NCBI GenBank assembly: GCA_949289295.1
Contig: CASENM010000018.1
Location: 95,019 to 159,018 of the forward strand
DNA length: 64,000 nt
Origin: an uncultured Bacteroides sp.
Lineage (GTDB): Bacteria; Bacteroidota; Bacteroidia; Bacteroidales; Bacteroidaceae
Direction of reading: 5' to 3'
Shown piece by piece: positions 17,155 to 26,225 of this stretch. Under the pieces are notes generated by a model. It did no database searches, was not told where the DNA came from, and was given only the letters and a program-made list of their open reading frames with translations. The stretch's first letter is position 1. Each line of letters starts with the position of its first letter. A program made the position numbers and the translations under genes.

Positions 17155-18438
17155 TTACATCTGCTCCATCGCCTGTTCCAGGTCGGCAATGATATCGTCC
17201 ACATTCTCGATACCCACCGAAAGACGAATCAGGTCAGGGGCCACACCAGCTTCGATCAACTGCTCGTCAGTCAACTGACGGTGGGTATGACTCGCCGGAT
17301 GCAACACACAAGTACGTGCGTCAGCCACATGAGTGACTATGCAGATCATCTTCAAATGGTCCATGAACTTGATGGCATCTTCACGCGACCCCTCTACACC
17401 GAATGCAATGACCCCACACGATCCGCCCGGCATATATTTCTGAGCCAGCTCATAATACTTGTTGCTCTTCAGTCCACAGTAATGCACCCACTTCACCTTC
17501 GGGTTCGCTTCCAGCCATTCTGCCACCTTCTGCGCGTTCTCGCAATGACGTTTCATGCGCAGATGCAGAGTTTCCAGACCCAGATTCAACAGAAAAGCAT
17601 TTTCCGGCGACTGGATAGAGCCCAAGTCGCGCATCAGCTGAGCCGTAGCCTTCGTTATGTAAGCCATCTTGCCGAATGTCTTCGTATAAGTCAGACCATG
17701 ATAGGACTCGTCCGGACGGGTCAGGCCGGGGAACTTGCCGGCATGTGCTTCCCAATCGAAATTACCGCTGTCCACCACAGCACCGCCTACACAAGTAGCA
17801 TGTCCGTCCATATATTTGGTTGTGGAGTGCGTCACAATGTCTGCCCCCCACTCGAACGGCCGGCAATTGATAGGCGTAGCAAATGTATTGTCAACAATCA
17901 AGGGAACCCCATGCTTATGTGCAATACGCGCGAATTTCTCAATGTCGAGCACATTAATGCTCGGATTGGAAATAGTTTCACCGAACAGACATTTTGTGTT
18001 TTCACGGAAAGCCTTGTCGATTTCCTCTTCCGGCGCATCGGCATCCACGAACGTACACTCAATGCCCAGCTTCTTCATGGTTACGGCAAACAAGTTGAAC
18101 GTTCCTCCATAAATGGTGGAAGAACATACGAAATGATCGCCCGCCTCACAGATATTGAACACCGCATAGAAATTGGCAGCCTGTCCTGATGAAGTCAGCA
18201 TCGCCCCCACTCCACCTTCCAGTGCGGCAATCTTTGAAGCCACCGCATCGTTGGTCGGATTCTGCAGACGTGTATAGAAATAACCGCTTTCTTCCAAATC
18301 GAACAGACGCGCCATCTGTTCGCTGCTGTCATATTTGAATGTCGTACTTTGATAAATAGGCAGTACTCTCGGCTCACCGTTCTTGGGAGTCCATCCGCCC
18401 TGCACACAGAGTGTCTCTTTGCTTAATTTATGTTCCAT
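17155..18438 (-). CDS. metY: O-acetylhomoserine aminocarboxypropyltransferase (sulfhydrylase)
   Basis: A 427-residue PLP enzyme of the Cys/Met metabolism family, closest in length and motifs to MetY, which makes homocysteine from O-acetylhomoserine and sulfide. Typical blocks are LCVQGGWTP at the start, the PLP-phosphate region SSGQAANFYAVF, and the Schiff-base Lys in HSTTKYMDGHATCVGG. The C-terminal LIRLSVGIENVDDIIADLEQA is characteristic. The gene stands alone. It is divergent from the thioesterase gene, each with its own promoter octamer. Confidence 0.93.
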   Translation of the reverse strand: MEHKLSKETLCVQGGWTPKNGEPRVLPIYQSTTFKYDSSEQMARLFDLEESGYFYTRLQNPTNDAVASKIAALEGGVGAMLTSSGQAANFYAVFNICEAGDHFVCSSTIYGGTFNLFAVTMKKLGIECTFVDADAPEEEIDKAFRENTKCLFGETISNPSINVLDIEKFARIAHKHGVPLIVDNTFATPINCRPFEWGADIVTHSTTKYMDGHATCVGGAVVDSGNFDWEAHAGKFPGLTRPDESYHGLTYTKTFGKMAYITKATAQLMRDLGSIQSPENAFLLNLGLETLHLRMKRHCENAQKVAEWLEANPKVKWVHYCGLKSNKYYELAQKYMPGGSCGVIAFGVEGSREDAIKFMDHLKMICIVTHVADARTCVLHPASHTHRQLTDEQLIEAGVAPDLIRLSVGIENVDDIIADLEQAMEQM

Positions 18439-18477
18439 ATTAAAAATGATTTTAATCTTTCGTCAAATAATGACGGA

Positions 18478-18485
18478 CAAAAGTA
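18478..18485 (-). promoter_or_regulatory. Promoter -7 octamer for metY
   Basis: The minus strand reads TACTTTTG, 39 nt before the metY start. Confidence 0.55.
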
Positions 18486-18528
18486 AAAAAATATCCACCA
18501 TTGCTAGTATTTTTCGACAAAAAAGATA

Positions 18529-18536
18529 TATATTTG
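18529..18536 (+). promoter_or_regulatory. Promoter -7 octamer for the thioesterase gene
   Basis: TATATTTG, 32 nt before ATG 18569. It lies inside the longer open frame that begins at 18383, which supports the downstream start. Confidence 0.6.
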
Positions 18537-18568
18537 GGAAAACAACAGATAAAATAAAAAGTTCATAC

Positions 18569-19015
18569 ATGGAAAACGATATCCAATTCAAGCATGTCAC
18601 CCCGGTTCAAATCCGGTTCAGCGATGTAGACCAATACGGTCACATGAACAATTCTGTCTATTTCTCACTGTACGATCTGGCCAAGACCTCCTATTTCCGG
18701 GAAGTGTTCGGAGAAAAAGAATGGAAAGATTTCAGTGTGGTAATAGCCAACATCAACGCTGATTTTCTGGCCCCCGTGTTCTTTTCCGACAAATTGATTA
18801 TTGAAACGGCCGTCATTCATCTGGGCCATAAGAGCTTTACTCTCCTCCAACGCGCCATCAACCAGTCCAGCGGAGTCTTGAAATGCCAATGCCGGTCTGT
18901 ATTGGTCGGCTATGATGTGGCCACAAAAGAGCCTCTCGACATTCCGCTGAGCTACAAGAAAGCCATCTGTGACTTTGAGGGGAAAACACTGGAAGAGTTA
19001 TCAGCGCCGCTATAA
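18569..19015 (+). CDS. Hot-dog fold acyl-CoA thioesterase (4HBT family)
   Basis: A 148-residue single hot-dog domain. The motif DVDQYGHMNNSVYFSLYD holds the catalytic Asp and the substrate-loop residues typical of 4-hydroxybenzoyl-CoA/YbgC-like thioesterases. It would hydrolyse an acyl-CoA or acyl-ACP in the cytoplasm; the chain specificity is unknown. The start at MENDIQ is chosen because the 62 upstream codons span the promoter and show no conservation-like features. Confidence 0.88.
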   Translation: MENDIQFKHVTPVQIRFSDVDQYGHMNNSVYFSLYDLAKTSYFREVFGEKEWKDFSVVIANINADFLAPVFFSDKLIIETAVIHLGHKSFTLLQRAINQSSGVLKCQCRSVLVGYDVATKEPLDIPLSYKKAICDFEGKTLEELSAPL

Positions 19016-19017
19016 AA

Positions 19018-19839
19018 TCATTCGGCGGCGCTTTCTTCCATTTTACGTGTGACGAAACGGATTTTCAGATTCGCTTCATTTTGCTCTCTCTTGATTTCTT
19101 CCATTGCAGAAAGAATACGCGCCAGGTCACTCAGTTCGGCAATAGCCTTGATATCATTGGCATACATTGTAGTCGTATATTTGCGGTCGCCGATGAATTC
19201 AAGGCGAATGCTTTTCTTATTGCGGTTGGCAGCAATAAAGTCGATTACTCCCCCGTCATTCCCCCATTTATAATCGGCCTTCTCCAGCGGACGTCCCAAA
19301 TCCGTTGTCTCATAACTGTCGGCCGAAGTCGGAGTCTGCGCAAAATTATCGCCTATACTGACCTTTACAGCTGTATGGTGGATATTCCCCCCGGCACAAT
19401 AAATAGATGTAATGGACATCTCTCCCCGTTCATTCACCTGCCCGCGCAAGAACGTACGCCCGATATTTTTTTCCACCACCTGCGTAGGATAGAAATAATT
19501 GCCCGTCTCCTGATAAGCCGTATCTTTTTCGAGCACAAACCTTCCTACTATCGAATCCAAGGAAGCCCGCTTCACTGCCATCACACTGTCAAGATAAGCC
19601 AAGGTCTTATGTTGCTCAGCCAAATCGATCTGCTGCATAAGCTTGATGCCGGCTTTTCTCGTTTCAAAAGCTTTCGGATAAAGGTTGCGGATACTGTCTA
19701 TCTGCAACTTCGCCTGACTATAATTCCCGTCCGCATACGACATTTCAGCACGTTGATATAAGTCTGCCGCTTTTTTCTCATCACTGTTACAGCCTGCAAG
19801 CATCAAAGCCAGCGGCAAAATCAATAAACTTCTTTTCAT
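19018..19839 (-). CDS. Lipoprotein with short TPR-like N-terminal region, function unknown
   Basis: A 273-residue lipoprotein (lipobox LAGC, Cys16). Residues 25-75 (ADLYQRAEMSYADGNYSQAK) look like one or two TPR-like helical hairpins. The rest is a mixed alpha/beta domain that I do not recognise, ending in a charged helix (EEIKREQNEANLKIRF). It ends 2 nt from the convergent thioesterase gene and has its own promoter octamer. Confidence 0.75.
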   Translation of the reverse strand: MKRSLLILPLALMLAGCNSDEKKAADLYQRAEMSYADGNYSQAKLQIDSIRNLYPKAFETRKAGIKLMQQIDLAEQHKTLAYLDSVMAVKRASLDSIVGRFVLEKDTAYQETGNYFYPTQVVEKNIGRTFLRGQVNERGEMSITSIYCAGGNIHHTAVKVSIGDNFAQTPTSADSYETTDLGRPLEKADYKWGNDGGVIDFIAANRNKKSIRLEFIGDRKYTTTMYANDIKAIAELSDLARILSAMEEIKREQNEANLKIRFVTRKMEESAAE

Positions 19840-19864
19840 AATTCACAGCCTTGTTAGATGCAAG

Positions 19865-19872
19865 CAAAAATA
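19865..19872 (-). promoter_or_regulatory. Promoter -7 octamer for the lipoprotein gene
   Basis: The minus strand reads TATTTTTG, 25 nt before the start at 19839. Confidence 0.55.
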
Positions 19873-19990
19873 CTAAATTTCAGGGAATGCCCCATGTAAT
19901 GCGGAAATAAATCTTGGAAGCCGTTTAAATTTTCCAATGAAGGATTTATCCGGCTTCCCAGACCTCTGCCTCACACGGAATCCAGCCTCC

Positions 19991-20060
19991 CCGGAAAACG
20001 CTTCGGCGTTTTGAGTGAAACGCTTCGGCATTCAACACAAAACGCTTCGACGTTTCCGGA
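19991..20060. repeat. AACGCTTCGGCGTT-family palindromic element, copy 1
   Basis: Three AACGCTTCG units lie at about 19995-20012, 20018-20030 and 20039-20055. The outermost bases CCGGAAAACG and CGTTTCCGG pair across the whole element. It sits between the divergent lipoprotein and acetyltransferase genes; the rest of this 317-nt gap is otherwise unremarkable. Confidence 0.75.
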
Positions 20061-20112
20061 CCGGAATGCGAAAGATTTACCTCCCGATGTTGCTTTTATG
20101 CGCCGACATCGG

Positions 20113-20120
20113 TATTTTTG
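20113..20120 (+). promoter_or_regulatory. Promoter -7 octamer for the acetyltransferase at 20157
   Basis: TATTTTTG, 36 nt before the ATG. Confidence 0.55.
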
Positions 20121-20156
20121 CAGAAATCAAAGACACACTGTCAAACATAAGAGAAT

Positions 20157-20741
20157 ATGAAAAGCGAAAAAGAAAAAGCAAGAGAAGGCTGCCTGTATGA
20201 CGCCAACTACGATGAAGAACTGCTGCGTGAACGTGCGGCCTGCGCGGAAATGACACACGAATTAAACTTACTCCGCCCCTCACAAGTTGCAGAACGTGAA
20301 ACCATTTTGCGCCGCCTCCTCGGGAAAACAGAAAAAACCTTCACCATCGTCTCACCTTTCTTCTGTGATTATGGATACAACATCAAAATAGGTGAAAACT
20401 TTTTCATGAACATGAATTGTGTCATTCTTGACGGAGCAGAAGTGACATTCGGCAACAACGTATTCGTCGCTCCCGGATGTGGTTTTTACACAGCAGGACA
20501 TCCGCTGGACCAGGAACGACGCAACAAAGGTCTGGAATATGCCTATCCGATAACTATAGGAAACAATGTGTGGATTGGAGCGCAAGTGTGTGTGCTGCCG
20601 GGAGTCACCATCGGCGACAACAGTGTAATCGGCGCAGGAAGTGTCGTGACCAGAAGCATTCCGGCCAACGTGCTGGCAGCAGGCAACCCGTGCAGAGTCA
20701 TCCGCACAATTACAGAAGCAGACAAGACAAAATACGAGTAA
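20157..20741 (+). CDS. Left-handed beta-helix sugar O-acetyltransferase (maltose acetyltransferase type)
   Basis: A 194-residue hexapeptide acetyltransferase with the N-terminal Maa cap (GCLYDANYDEELLRERAAC) and a C-terminal beta-helix (about 75-190) carrying INIKIGENFF-like rungs, the catalytic His in YTAGHPLD, and AAGNPCRVIRTI at the end. It transfers acetyl from acetyl-CoA to a sugar. It keeps the classical Maa cap, which the protein encoded at 10446 has in a more diverged form. Monocistronic. Confidence 0.9.
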   Translation: MKSEKEKAREGCLYDANYDEELLRERAACAEMTHELNLLRPSQVAERETILRRLLGKTEKTFTIVSPFFCDYGYNIKIGENFFMNMNCVILDGAEVTFGNNVFVAPGCGFYTAGHPLDQERRNKGLEYAYPITIGNNVWIGAQVCVLPGVTIGDNSVIGAGSVVTRSIPANVLAAGNPCRVIRTITEADKTKYE

Positions 20742-20822
20742 AGGCAGGTCGCAGCGAATCCCTCCATTTCTCCCCCTGCATGTAAATACATCCATGTTGG
20801 GCATTATTCCACAGATTTTGCG

Positions 20823-20830
20823 TAACTTTG
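20823..20830 (+). promoter_or_regulatory. Promoter -7 octamer for the CCA-adding-type gene
   Basis: TAACTTTG, 25 nt before the ATG at 20856. Confidence 0.6.
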
Positions 20831-20855
20831 CAACCCCAAATCAAAAAACTGACAG

Positions 20856-22301
20856 ATGGAATTGAAGGAACATTTTGCAAACAAAATATTCAAACTGATT
20901 TCTGAAACTGCCGACGAACTGCAGATGGAATGTTATGTAGTAGGCGGTTATGTGCGCGACATTTTCTTGAACCGCCCTTCAAAAGACATTGATGTGGTAG
21001 TAGTGGGAAGCGGTATCGCAATGGCTGAAGCTTTCGGACAAAAACTGGGACACAGCGCACACGTATCAGTTTTCAGGAACTTCGGAACAGCACAAGTGAA
21101 ATATCGGGGCAATGAAGTGGAATTTGTAGGCGCGCGCAAAGAATCGTACAGCCACGACAGCCGCAAGCCGATAGTGGAGGACGGCACACTGGAAGACGAC
21201 CAGAACCGCAGGGATTTCACTATCAATGCCATGGCCGTCTGCATGAACCGATCACGTTTCGGGGAACTGGTAGACCCGTTCGGAGGACTCGATGACCTGA
21301 AAGAACGTACTATCCGCACACCGCTCGACCCTGACATTACGTTCAGTGACGACCCGCTGCGGATGATGCGATGCATACGCTTTGCCACCCAACTGAATTT
21401 CTACATCGACGACTGTACATTCAGTGCACTCGAACGTAACAAGGACCGTATCAAAATCATTTCACGCGAGCGGATTGCCGATGAATTGAACAAAATCCTG
21501 CTGTCGCCTATCCCGTCAAAAGGATTCATCGAGCTAGACCGTTGTGGCTTGTTGAAACTTATCTTCCCGGAACTGGTTGCACTTCAGGGAGTAGAGGTAC
21601 GGAACGGACGTACACACAAAGACAATTTCTACCATACATTGGAAGTGGTGGACAACATAGCCAAAACCAGTGACAATCTCTGGCTGCGCTGGGCAACCCT
21701 CCTCCATGACATCGGGAAGCCACGCACCAAACGCTGGGACCCACGTGCGGGATGGACTTTCCACAACCACAACTTCGTCGGAGAAAAGATGATTCCTGAA
21801 ATATTCCGAAAGATGAAGCTTCCGATGAACGAAAAAATGAAATATGTGCAGAAGCTGGTCGGACTTCACATGCGCCCGATTGTAATTGCCGATGACGAAG
21901 TGACCGATTCTGCCGTACGCCGACTGCTGTTTGAAGCCGGTGACGACATAGATGACTTGATGATGTTGTGTGAAGCCGACATCACTTCAAAAAATGAACT
22001 ACGGAAACAACGTTTCCTTGACAATTTCAAGCTGGTACGCAAAAAGCTGAAGGACCTGGAAGAAAAAGACCGCATACGTAATTTCCAGCCTCCTGTGGAC
22101 GGAGCAGAAATCATGCAGGTTTTCAACCTGCAGCCATGCCGTGAAATCGGTTATCTGAAAAGTGCCATCAAAGATGCCATTTTAGACGGAATCATTCCCA
22201 ATGAATACGAAGCCGCATTTAAATTCATGCTGGAAAAAGCGGAAACTATGGGACTGAAACCTGTCAGTCTGCCTCAGCCGGAAGGAACATCCGAGACATA
22301 A
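20856..22301 (+). CDS. CCA tRNA nucleotidyltransferase / poly(A) polymerase family protein with HD domain
   Basis: A 481-residue protein. The nucleotidyltransferase head (about 20-150) has GGYVRDIFLNRPSKDIDVVV with metal-binding Asp44 and Asp46, followed by RRDFTINAMA and the RNA-binding head-neck region. An HD phosphohydrolase domain follows (about 255-380; LLHDIGKPRTKRW). The arrangement fits bacterial class II CCA-adding enzymes, which complete or repair tRNA 3' ends. A role as poly(A) polymerase is the alternative but less likely outside Gammaproteobacteria. Confidence 0.92.
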   Translation: MELKEHFANKIFKLISETADELQMECYVVGGYVRDIFLNRPSKDIDVVVVGSGIAMAEAFGQKLGHSAHVSVFRNFGTAQVKYRGNEVEFVGARKESYSHDSRKPIVEDGTLEDDQNRRDFTINAMAVCMNRSRFGELVDPFGGLDDLKERTIRTPLDPDITFSDDPLRMMRCIRFATQLNFYIDDCTFSALERNKDRIKIISRERIADELNKILLSPIPSKGFIELDRCGLLKLIFPELVALQGVEVRNGRTHKDNFYHTLEVVDNIAKTSDNLWLRWATLLHDIGKPRTKRWDPRAGWTFHNHNFVGEKMIPEIFRKMKLPMNEKMKYVQKLVGLHMRPIVIADDEVTDSAVRRLLFEAGDDIDDLMMLCEADITSKNELRKQRFLDNFKLVRKKLKDLEEKDRIRNFQPPVDGAEIMQVFNLQPCREIGYLKSAIKDAILDGIIPNEYEAAFKFMLEKAETMGLKPVSLPQPEGTSET

Positions 22302-22316
22302 TCTCGTGTTCCTTCC
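22280..22316 (+). terminator. Terminator overlapping the end of the CCA gene
   Basis: GGAAGGAACA (22280-22289) pairs with TGTTCCTTCC (22307-22316), and CGAGA (22292-22296) with TCTCG (22302-22306), leaving a 5-nt loop. The stop codon (22299-22301) lies in the loop. No long T-run follows. Confidence 0.55.
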
Positions 22317-22371
22317 ACCGGCAATCAGTCCATACAAAAATATACCGATTATCCAAAACAGAAAACTCATA

Positions 22372-22460
22372 TAAATTACAGTTGACCGAAAACACCCTCT
22401 ACAGCATATTAAAAAGCATATTTAACATTATAAAGTTGACCAAATTTAGACTGTAATTTA
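22372..22460. promoter_or_regulatory. Paired inverted and direct repeats upstream of nrdD promoter
   Basis: TAAATTACAG (22372-22381) and its inverse CTGTAATTTA (22451-22460) flank two copies of AGTTGACC (22380-22387, 22434-22441) and two of AGCATATT (22403-22410, 22415-22422). The arrangement looks like a multi-site operator just upstream of the nrdDG promoter. No known regulator is recognised. Confidence 0.35.
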
Positions 22461-22492
22461 AAAATCACTTTTGCAATTTTCATTTTTATCCC

Positions 22493-22500
22493 TATCTTTG
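22493..22500 (+). promoter_or_regulatory. Promoter -7 octamer for the riboswitch-nrdDG transcript
   Basis: TATCTTTG, ending 12 nt before the first paired base of the riboswitch, so transcription would start just ahead of the aptamer. Confidence 0.65.
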
Positions 22501-22512
22501 GCCCTGTTTTCC

Positions 22513-22671
22513 AAGGCAACGGAAACGTTTCAAAAGGGAATGCCGTGAAAATCGGCAACAGTGCCCGCTGCTGTGATTCTTAATGAACCGGGACAAGTGA
22601 GACAAACGGCCACTGGTCTGAAAAAACCGGGAAGGCGTCTACGGGGAAAGATCAGTCAGAAGACCTGCCTT
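22513..22671 (+). ncRNA. Cobalamin (B12) riboswitch
   Basis: All hallmark segments are present in order: P1 AAGGCA (22513-22518) pairing with TGCCTT (22666-22671); GGGAATGCCGTGAAAATCGG near 22536; CAACAGTGCCCGCTGCTGT; GGCCACTGG; CCGGGAAGGCG; and the B12 box AGTCAGAAGACCTGCC ending near 22669. Coding sequence begins 40 nt after P1. No terminator hairpin lies between, so control at translation initiation or through the loop-loop interaction is more likely (inference). The downstream genes are nrdD and nrdG. Confidence 0.93.
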
Positions 22672-22711
22672 GAAATCCAACATTCATTTTAAATCCTAAA
22701 GCTCTATCAAA

Positions 22712-25096
22712 ATGAACCTGACAAGTACAACCAGCATCATCAAGCGCGACGGAAAGCGGGAAAACTTTTCGGCCGACAAAATCAGCAACGCTATCAGGAA
22801 AGCCTTTCTGGCCACCGGCATCAGACAACAGGACAAGCAAATCGAAGACATCACCCGCGAAATCGTAGGGCAGATTACACAGTCAACCATCGGTGTAGAA
22901 GACATACAAGACCTCGTGGAAAAGGAACTGATGAAAACCCAGCCCGAAGTAGCTAAAAAATACATCATCTACCGCCAATGGAGAAACACAGAACGTGAAC
23001 GCAAAACGCAAATCAAGCACATCATGGACGGCATTGTAGCCATTGACAGAAACGATGTAAACTTGAGCAATGCAAACATGTCTTCACATACTCCGGCCGG
23101 ACAGATGATGACCTTTGCCTCAGAAATAACCAAAGACTATACATACAAATACCTGCTTCCTGCCCAATATGCGGAAGCTCACCGAAACGGAGATATTCAT
23201 ATACACGACCTCGACTACTACCCTACCAAAACGACAACCTGCATACAATATGACCTGGATGACCTGTTCAAACGGGGTTTCCATACAAAAAACGGGAGCA
23301 TCCGTACCCCTCAGTCCATCCAAAGCTATGCAACCTTGGCCACCATCATCTTTCAGACAAACCAAAACGAACAACATGGCGGACAAGCTATCCCGGCCTT
23401 TGATTTTTTCATGGCTAAAGGTGTACTGAAATCATATCAGAAAGCTGTTTCCGCCAACCTTTCGTTTTATCTGGAGATGAAAGGGACAGAGTATGACGAG
23501 AAAAAACTGTTCCGGCAGACAAGCACTTATCTGACCTCCATCGACCCCGGGAAGACAGCGACAGAATCTCTTCTGCACGCATTTGAAGCATCTGGCTTGC
23601 CTGTAACGGAAGAGGAGCTCTCGCATATCCTCTGCCGTTCACTTCTGCAGACACGCAAAGAAACCCACCAAGCCATGGAAGGTTTTATCCATAACCTCAA
23701 CACCATGCATTCACGGGGAGGAAACCAAGTGGTATTCAGCTCCATCAACTATGGCACAGACACCTCTCCCGAAGGAAGAATGGTTATTGAGGAACTGCTG
23801 AAAGCAACGACCGAAGGATTAGGTATGCAAGGAGAGGTTCCGGTATTCCCTATCCAGATATTCAAAGTAAAAGACGGAGTCTCTTATTCGGAAGCCGACT
23901 ACAACCGTGCCCTGCAGAATTTTGAAGCGGCCATGAATGGGGAAATGACATTCGACGCACCCAATTTCGACTTGTTCCTGAAAGCCTGCCGTACAACGGC
24001 CAAAGCGTTGTTCCCTAACTTCATGTTCCTTGACACTCCATTCAACCGACATGAAAAATGGAATGCCGACGACCCGGAACGTTACCGCTACGAACTGGCA
24101 ACAATGGGCTGCCGTACACGGGTGTTTGAAAACGTCAACGGAGAAAAAACGTCTCTCGGACGAGGCAACCTTTCCTTCACAACCATGAACCTTCCGCGTC
24201 TGGCTGTCGAAGCTGCCCACCTGGCTGAATCTCTGTCTGACAACAGGAAAGTTCAAAAAGAAAAAGCCAAAGAGATATTTCTCCGCTCTGTTCATGAAAA
24301 AGCAGCATTCATAGCAGAACAGCTCTATATCAGATATCAATATCAGCGCACTGCACTGGCACGCCAGTTCCCATTCATGATGAGCAATGACGTATGGAAA
24401 GGAGGGAAAAATCTGGAACCCAACGAAGAAGTGGGCGATGTACTGAAACAAGGAACCTTGGGCATCGGATTCATAGGAGGGCATAATGCCATGGTTGCCT
24501 TATACGGACAAGGACACGGACATTGTAAAGAAGCATGGAAGACGCTCTATGAAGCCGTAGAAGAGATGAATCAAGTGGCAGAAGAATACAAACAAAAATA
24601 CCATTTGAACTATTCCATCCTGGCCACCCCCGCAGAAGGGCTGTCGGGACGGTTCACCAAACTCGACAGACAGAAATACGGTATCATTGACGGAGTAAAC
24701 GACCGTGACTATTATGTAAATTCATTTCATGTTGACGTAAAGGAACCTATCAGCATCGTAGAAAAAATCAGGTGTGAAGCACCTTTCCATTCACTGACAC
24801 GCGGCGGACATATCACATACGTAGAACTTGACGGTGAAGCGCAGAAGAACGTAAAGGCCATTGTCAAGATTGTAAAAGTAATGCACGACGAAAATATCGG
24901 ATACGGTTCCATCAACCATCCCGTGGACACTTGCCATCACTGTGGATACAAAGGAGTCATCTATAGCAGATGTCCGGTCTGCAACAGCGACAATATCCTG
25001 CGTATGCGACGGATTACCGGCTATCTGACCGGCGACTTGAACAGCTGGAACTCTGCCAAACGGGCAGAAGAGCGGGACAGAGTAAAACACAGTTGA
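22712..25096 (+). CDS. nrdD: Anaerobic (class III) ribonucleoside-triphosphate reductase
   Basis: A 794-residue glycyl-radical enzyme that reduces NTPs to dNTPs without oxygen. An ATP-cone (about 8-95; [20 protein letters not shown]) precedes the ten-stranded barrel. Four zinc ligands, Cys741, Cys744, Cys754 and Cys757, stand before the radical site RITGYL with Gly770. The nrdG activase gene follows after 5 nt. Its leader carries a cobalamin riboswitch even though class III enzymes do not use B12, suggesting repression when a B12-dependent reductase can work. Confidence 0.96.
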   Translation: MNLTSTTSIIKRDGKRENFSADKISNAIRKAFLATGIRQQDKQIEDITREIVGQITQSTIGVEDIQDLVEKELMKTQPEVAKKYIIYRQWRNTERERKTQIKHIMDGIVAIDRNDVNLSNANMSSHTPAGQMMTFASEITKDYTYKYLLPAQYAEAHRNGDIHIHDLDYYPTKTTTCIQYDLDDLFKRGFHTKNGSIRTPQSIQSYATLATIIFQTNQNEQHGGQAIPAFDFFMAKGVLKSYQKAVSANLSFYLEMKGTEYDEKKLFRQTSTYLTSIDPGKTATESLLHAFEASGLPVTEEELSHILCRSLLQTRKETHQAMEGFIHNLNTMHSRGGNQVVFSSINYGTDTSPEGRMVIEELLKATTEGLGMQGEVPVFPIQIFKVKDGVSYSEADYNRALQNFEAAMNGEMTFDAPNFDLFLKACRTTAKALFPNFMFLDTPFNRHEKWNADDPERYRYELATMGCRTRVFENVNGEKTSLGRGNLSFTTMNLPRLAVEAAHLAESLSDNRKVQKEKAKEIFLRSVHEKAAFIAEQLYIRYQYQRTALARQFPFMMSNDVWKGGKNLEPNEEVGDVLKQGTLGIGFIGGHNAMVALYGQGHGHCKEAWKTLYEAVEEMNQVAEEYKQKYHLNYSILATPAEGLSGRFTKLDRQKYGIIDGVNDRDYYVNSFHVDVKEPISIVEKIRCEAPFHSLTRGGHITYVELDGEAQKNVKAIVKIVKVMHDENIGYGSINHPVDTCHHCGYKGVIYSRCPVCNSDNILRMRRITGYLTGDLNSWNSAKRAEERDRVKHS

Positions 25097-25101
25097 GCGG
25101 C

Positions 25102-25563
25102 ATGCTGAATTATCTATATACATATCCCGAAACCATTGTGGACGGTGAAGGCATCCGGTATTCCATTTATCTGGCCGGATGCTCCCACCATTGTCCGGGC
25201 TGCCACAACCCGCAATCATGGAATCCAGAGGCCGGCCATCCGCTCTCCGGAAGCACCCTCCAGCATATTATCAACGACATCAATTCCAACCCGTTATTGG
25301 ACGGAATAACATTTACCGGAGGAGACCCCTTTTATAATCCGAAAGATTTTCACCACGTCCTGAAAGAAATACGCAAGAAAACTAAAATGAACATCTGGTG
25401 CTACACTGGATATACGTTGGAGGAATTGCAGAAAGACCCTCTTCGCAATCCCCTCCTGGATGATATCGACGTATTGGTAGACGGGAAATTCATCAAGGAA
25501 TTATATTCTCCTCATCTTGCATTCCGCGGAAGCACCAACCAGCGAATAATAAAACTAAGATAA
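25102..25563 (+). CDS. nrdG: Anaerobic ribonucleotide reductase activating protein (radical SAM)
   Basis: A 153-residue radical SAM activase that installs the glycyl radical on NrdD. The cluster motif CSHHCPGC gives Cys27, Cys31 and Cys34 (Cx3Cx2C), and TFTGGDPFY is the SAM-binding GGE-like block. The start at [11 protein letters not shown] follows family practice; the frame continues 44 codons upstream inside nrdD but without homology. Confidence 0.95.
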   Translation: MLNYLYTYPETIVDGEGIRYSIYLAGCSHHCPGCHNPQSWNPEAGHPLSGSTLQHIINDINSNPLLDGITFTGGDPFYNPKDFHHVLKEIRKKTKMNIWCYTGYTLEELQKDPLRNPLLDDIDVLVDGKFIKELYSPHLAFRGSTNQRIIKLR

Positions 25564-25839
25564 AGAATATTCCATAAACAAACCTTTCATTTTTCAGGAA
25601 CGTCTGCAAGACCGCCCATATACGACAATTAACAGAACATGAATATTTTTACATGCAAATCCATCAACTAAAAAAAGAGAAGATTGTCCCGTATGAATCA
25701 TTCAACAGACATTCATATACTATACACGATGTTATTCTAACCTATTTTACTACAAAGAGATTTTTCTTGATTTATATCATGAAAACATCCAATATCCAAA
25801 AAACAGGACTTAAACCCTTGCCGTATCGGAGAAAGCATA

Positions 25840-25847
25840 TACATTTG
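25840..25847 (+). promoter_or_regulatory. Promoter -7 octamer of a candidate small RNA
   Basis: TACATTTG, with TTG at 25818-25820 19 nt upstream. That spacing is normal for a Bacteroidales -33/-7 pair, yet no gene begins downstream. Confidence 0.55.
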
Positions 25848-25853
25848 CACTGT

Positions 25854-26047
25854 GGTTGTGAAACCGATTGGTAAAAAATAAGATATTTAGGTATTAGATT
25901 TTAATTAAGGTAAATTAAGGTATTAGAGTTAAGGTAAAAAGCAATTTGAAACAAGTTTCAAAAAAGTATTAGTGCTTAAGGTAAAAAAAGAAAAGTTTTC
26001 ATGGATTAATTGTTTTGATAAAAAGAACCCGTAAAGGGGGTTCTTTT
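25854..26047 (+). ncRNA. Candidate small RNA with repeated GGTATTAG / TTAAGGTAAA units
   Basis: Between a promoter-like octamer and a hairpin terminator lie about 195 nt with three imperfect copies of GGTATTAG(n)TTAAGGTAAA (about 25890-25913, 25915-25940, 25964-25989). Between copies 2 and 3 is a perfect 8-bp palindromic stem, TTTGAAAC/GTTTCAAA (25945-25962). No sensible reading frame crosses it. I recognise no known RNA family. Confidence 0.4.
26021..26047 (+). terminator. Hairpin terminator of the candidate small RNA
   Basis: AAAAGAACCC (26021-26030) pairs perfectly with GGGTTCTTTT (26038-26047) around a 7-nt loop. It is A-flanked and T-ended, so usable in both directions. Confidence 0.65.
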
Positions 26048-26225
26048 GGATGTCGGCGGTGTTCTTCTGAACTTCGCCATTTTTTATATACTCCAAGACA
26101 CGTTGAAATCTATAAGAATTTTTCCCGGGACCAGAAGAATAAAATCTACGACTAAAGGTTCCGGCCGGCTTCCGTCAGACTCAAAATCCTTTAGTCGTAC
26201 AACTTTTCCTTATCTATCAGTCCTG

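Larger units (their letters stand above)
25564..26225. other. Gene-poor region between nrdG and rseP
   Basis: 662 nt with no convincing gene. A 73-codon open frame (25653-25874) and its 31-codon tail from ATG 25779 are A+T-rich and overlap a promoter octamer, so I do not call them. The supported content is a candidate small-RNA unit (25840-26047). The stretch 26050-26220 shows nothing clear. Confidence 0.5.

Noticed and set aside
19991-20060. CRISPR-like array of AACGCTTCG repeats
   Set aside because: Only three units, irregular spacing, no unique spacers of constant length, no cas genes; they are palindromic hairpins.
25653-25874. 73-codon open frame, and its 31-codon tail from 25779, as a gene
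   Set aside because: A+T-rich with chance-like composition, and its 3' part contains the promoter octamer of the candidate small RNA. The 31-codon tail (Cys- and His-rich end) could be checked for conservation but is not called.
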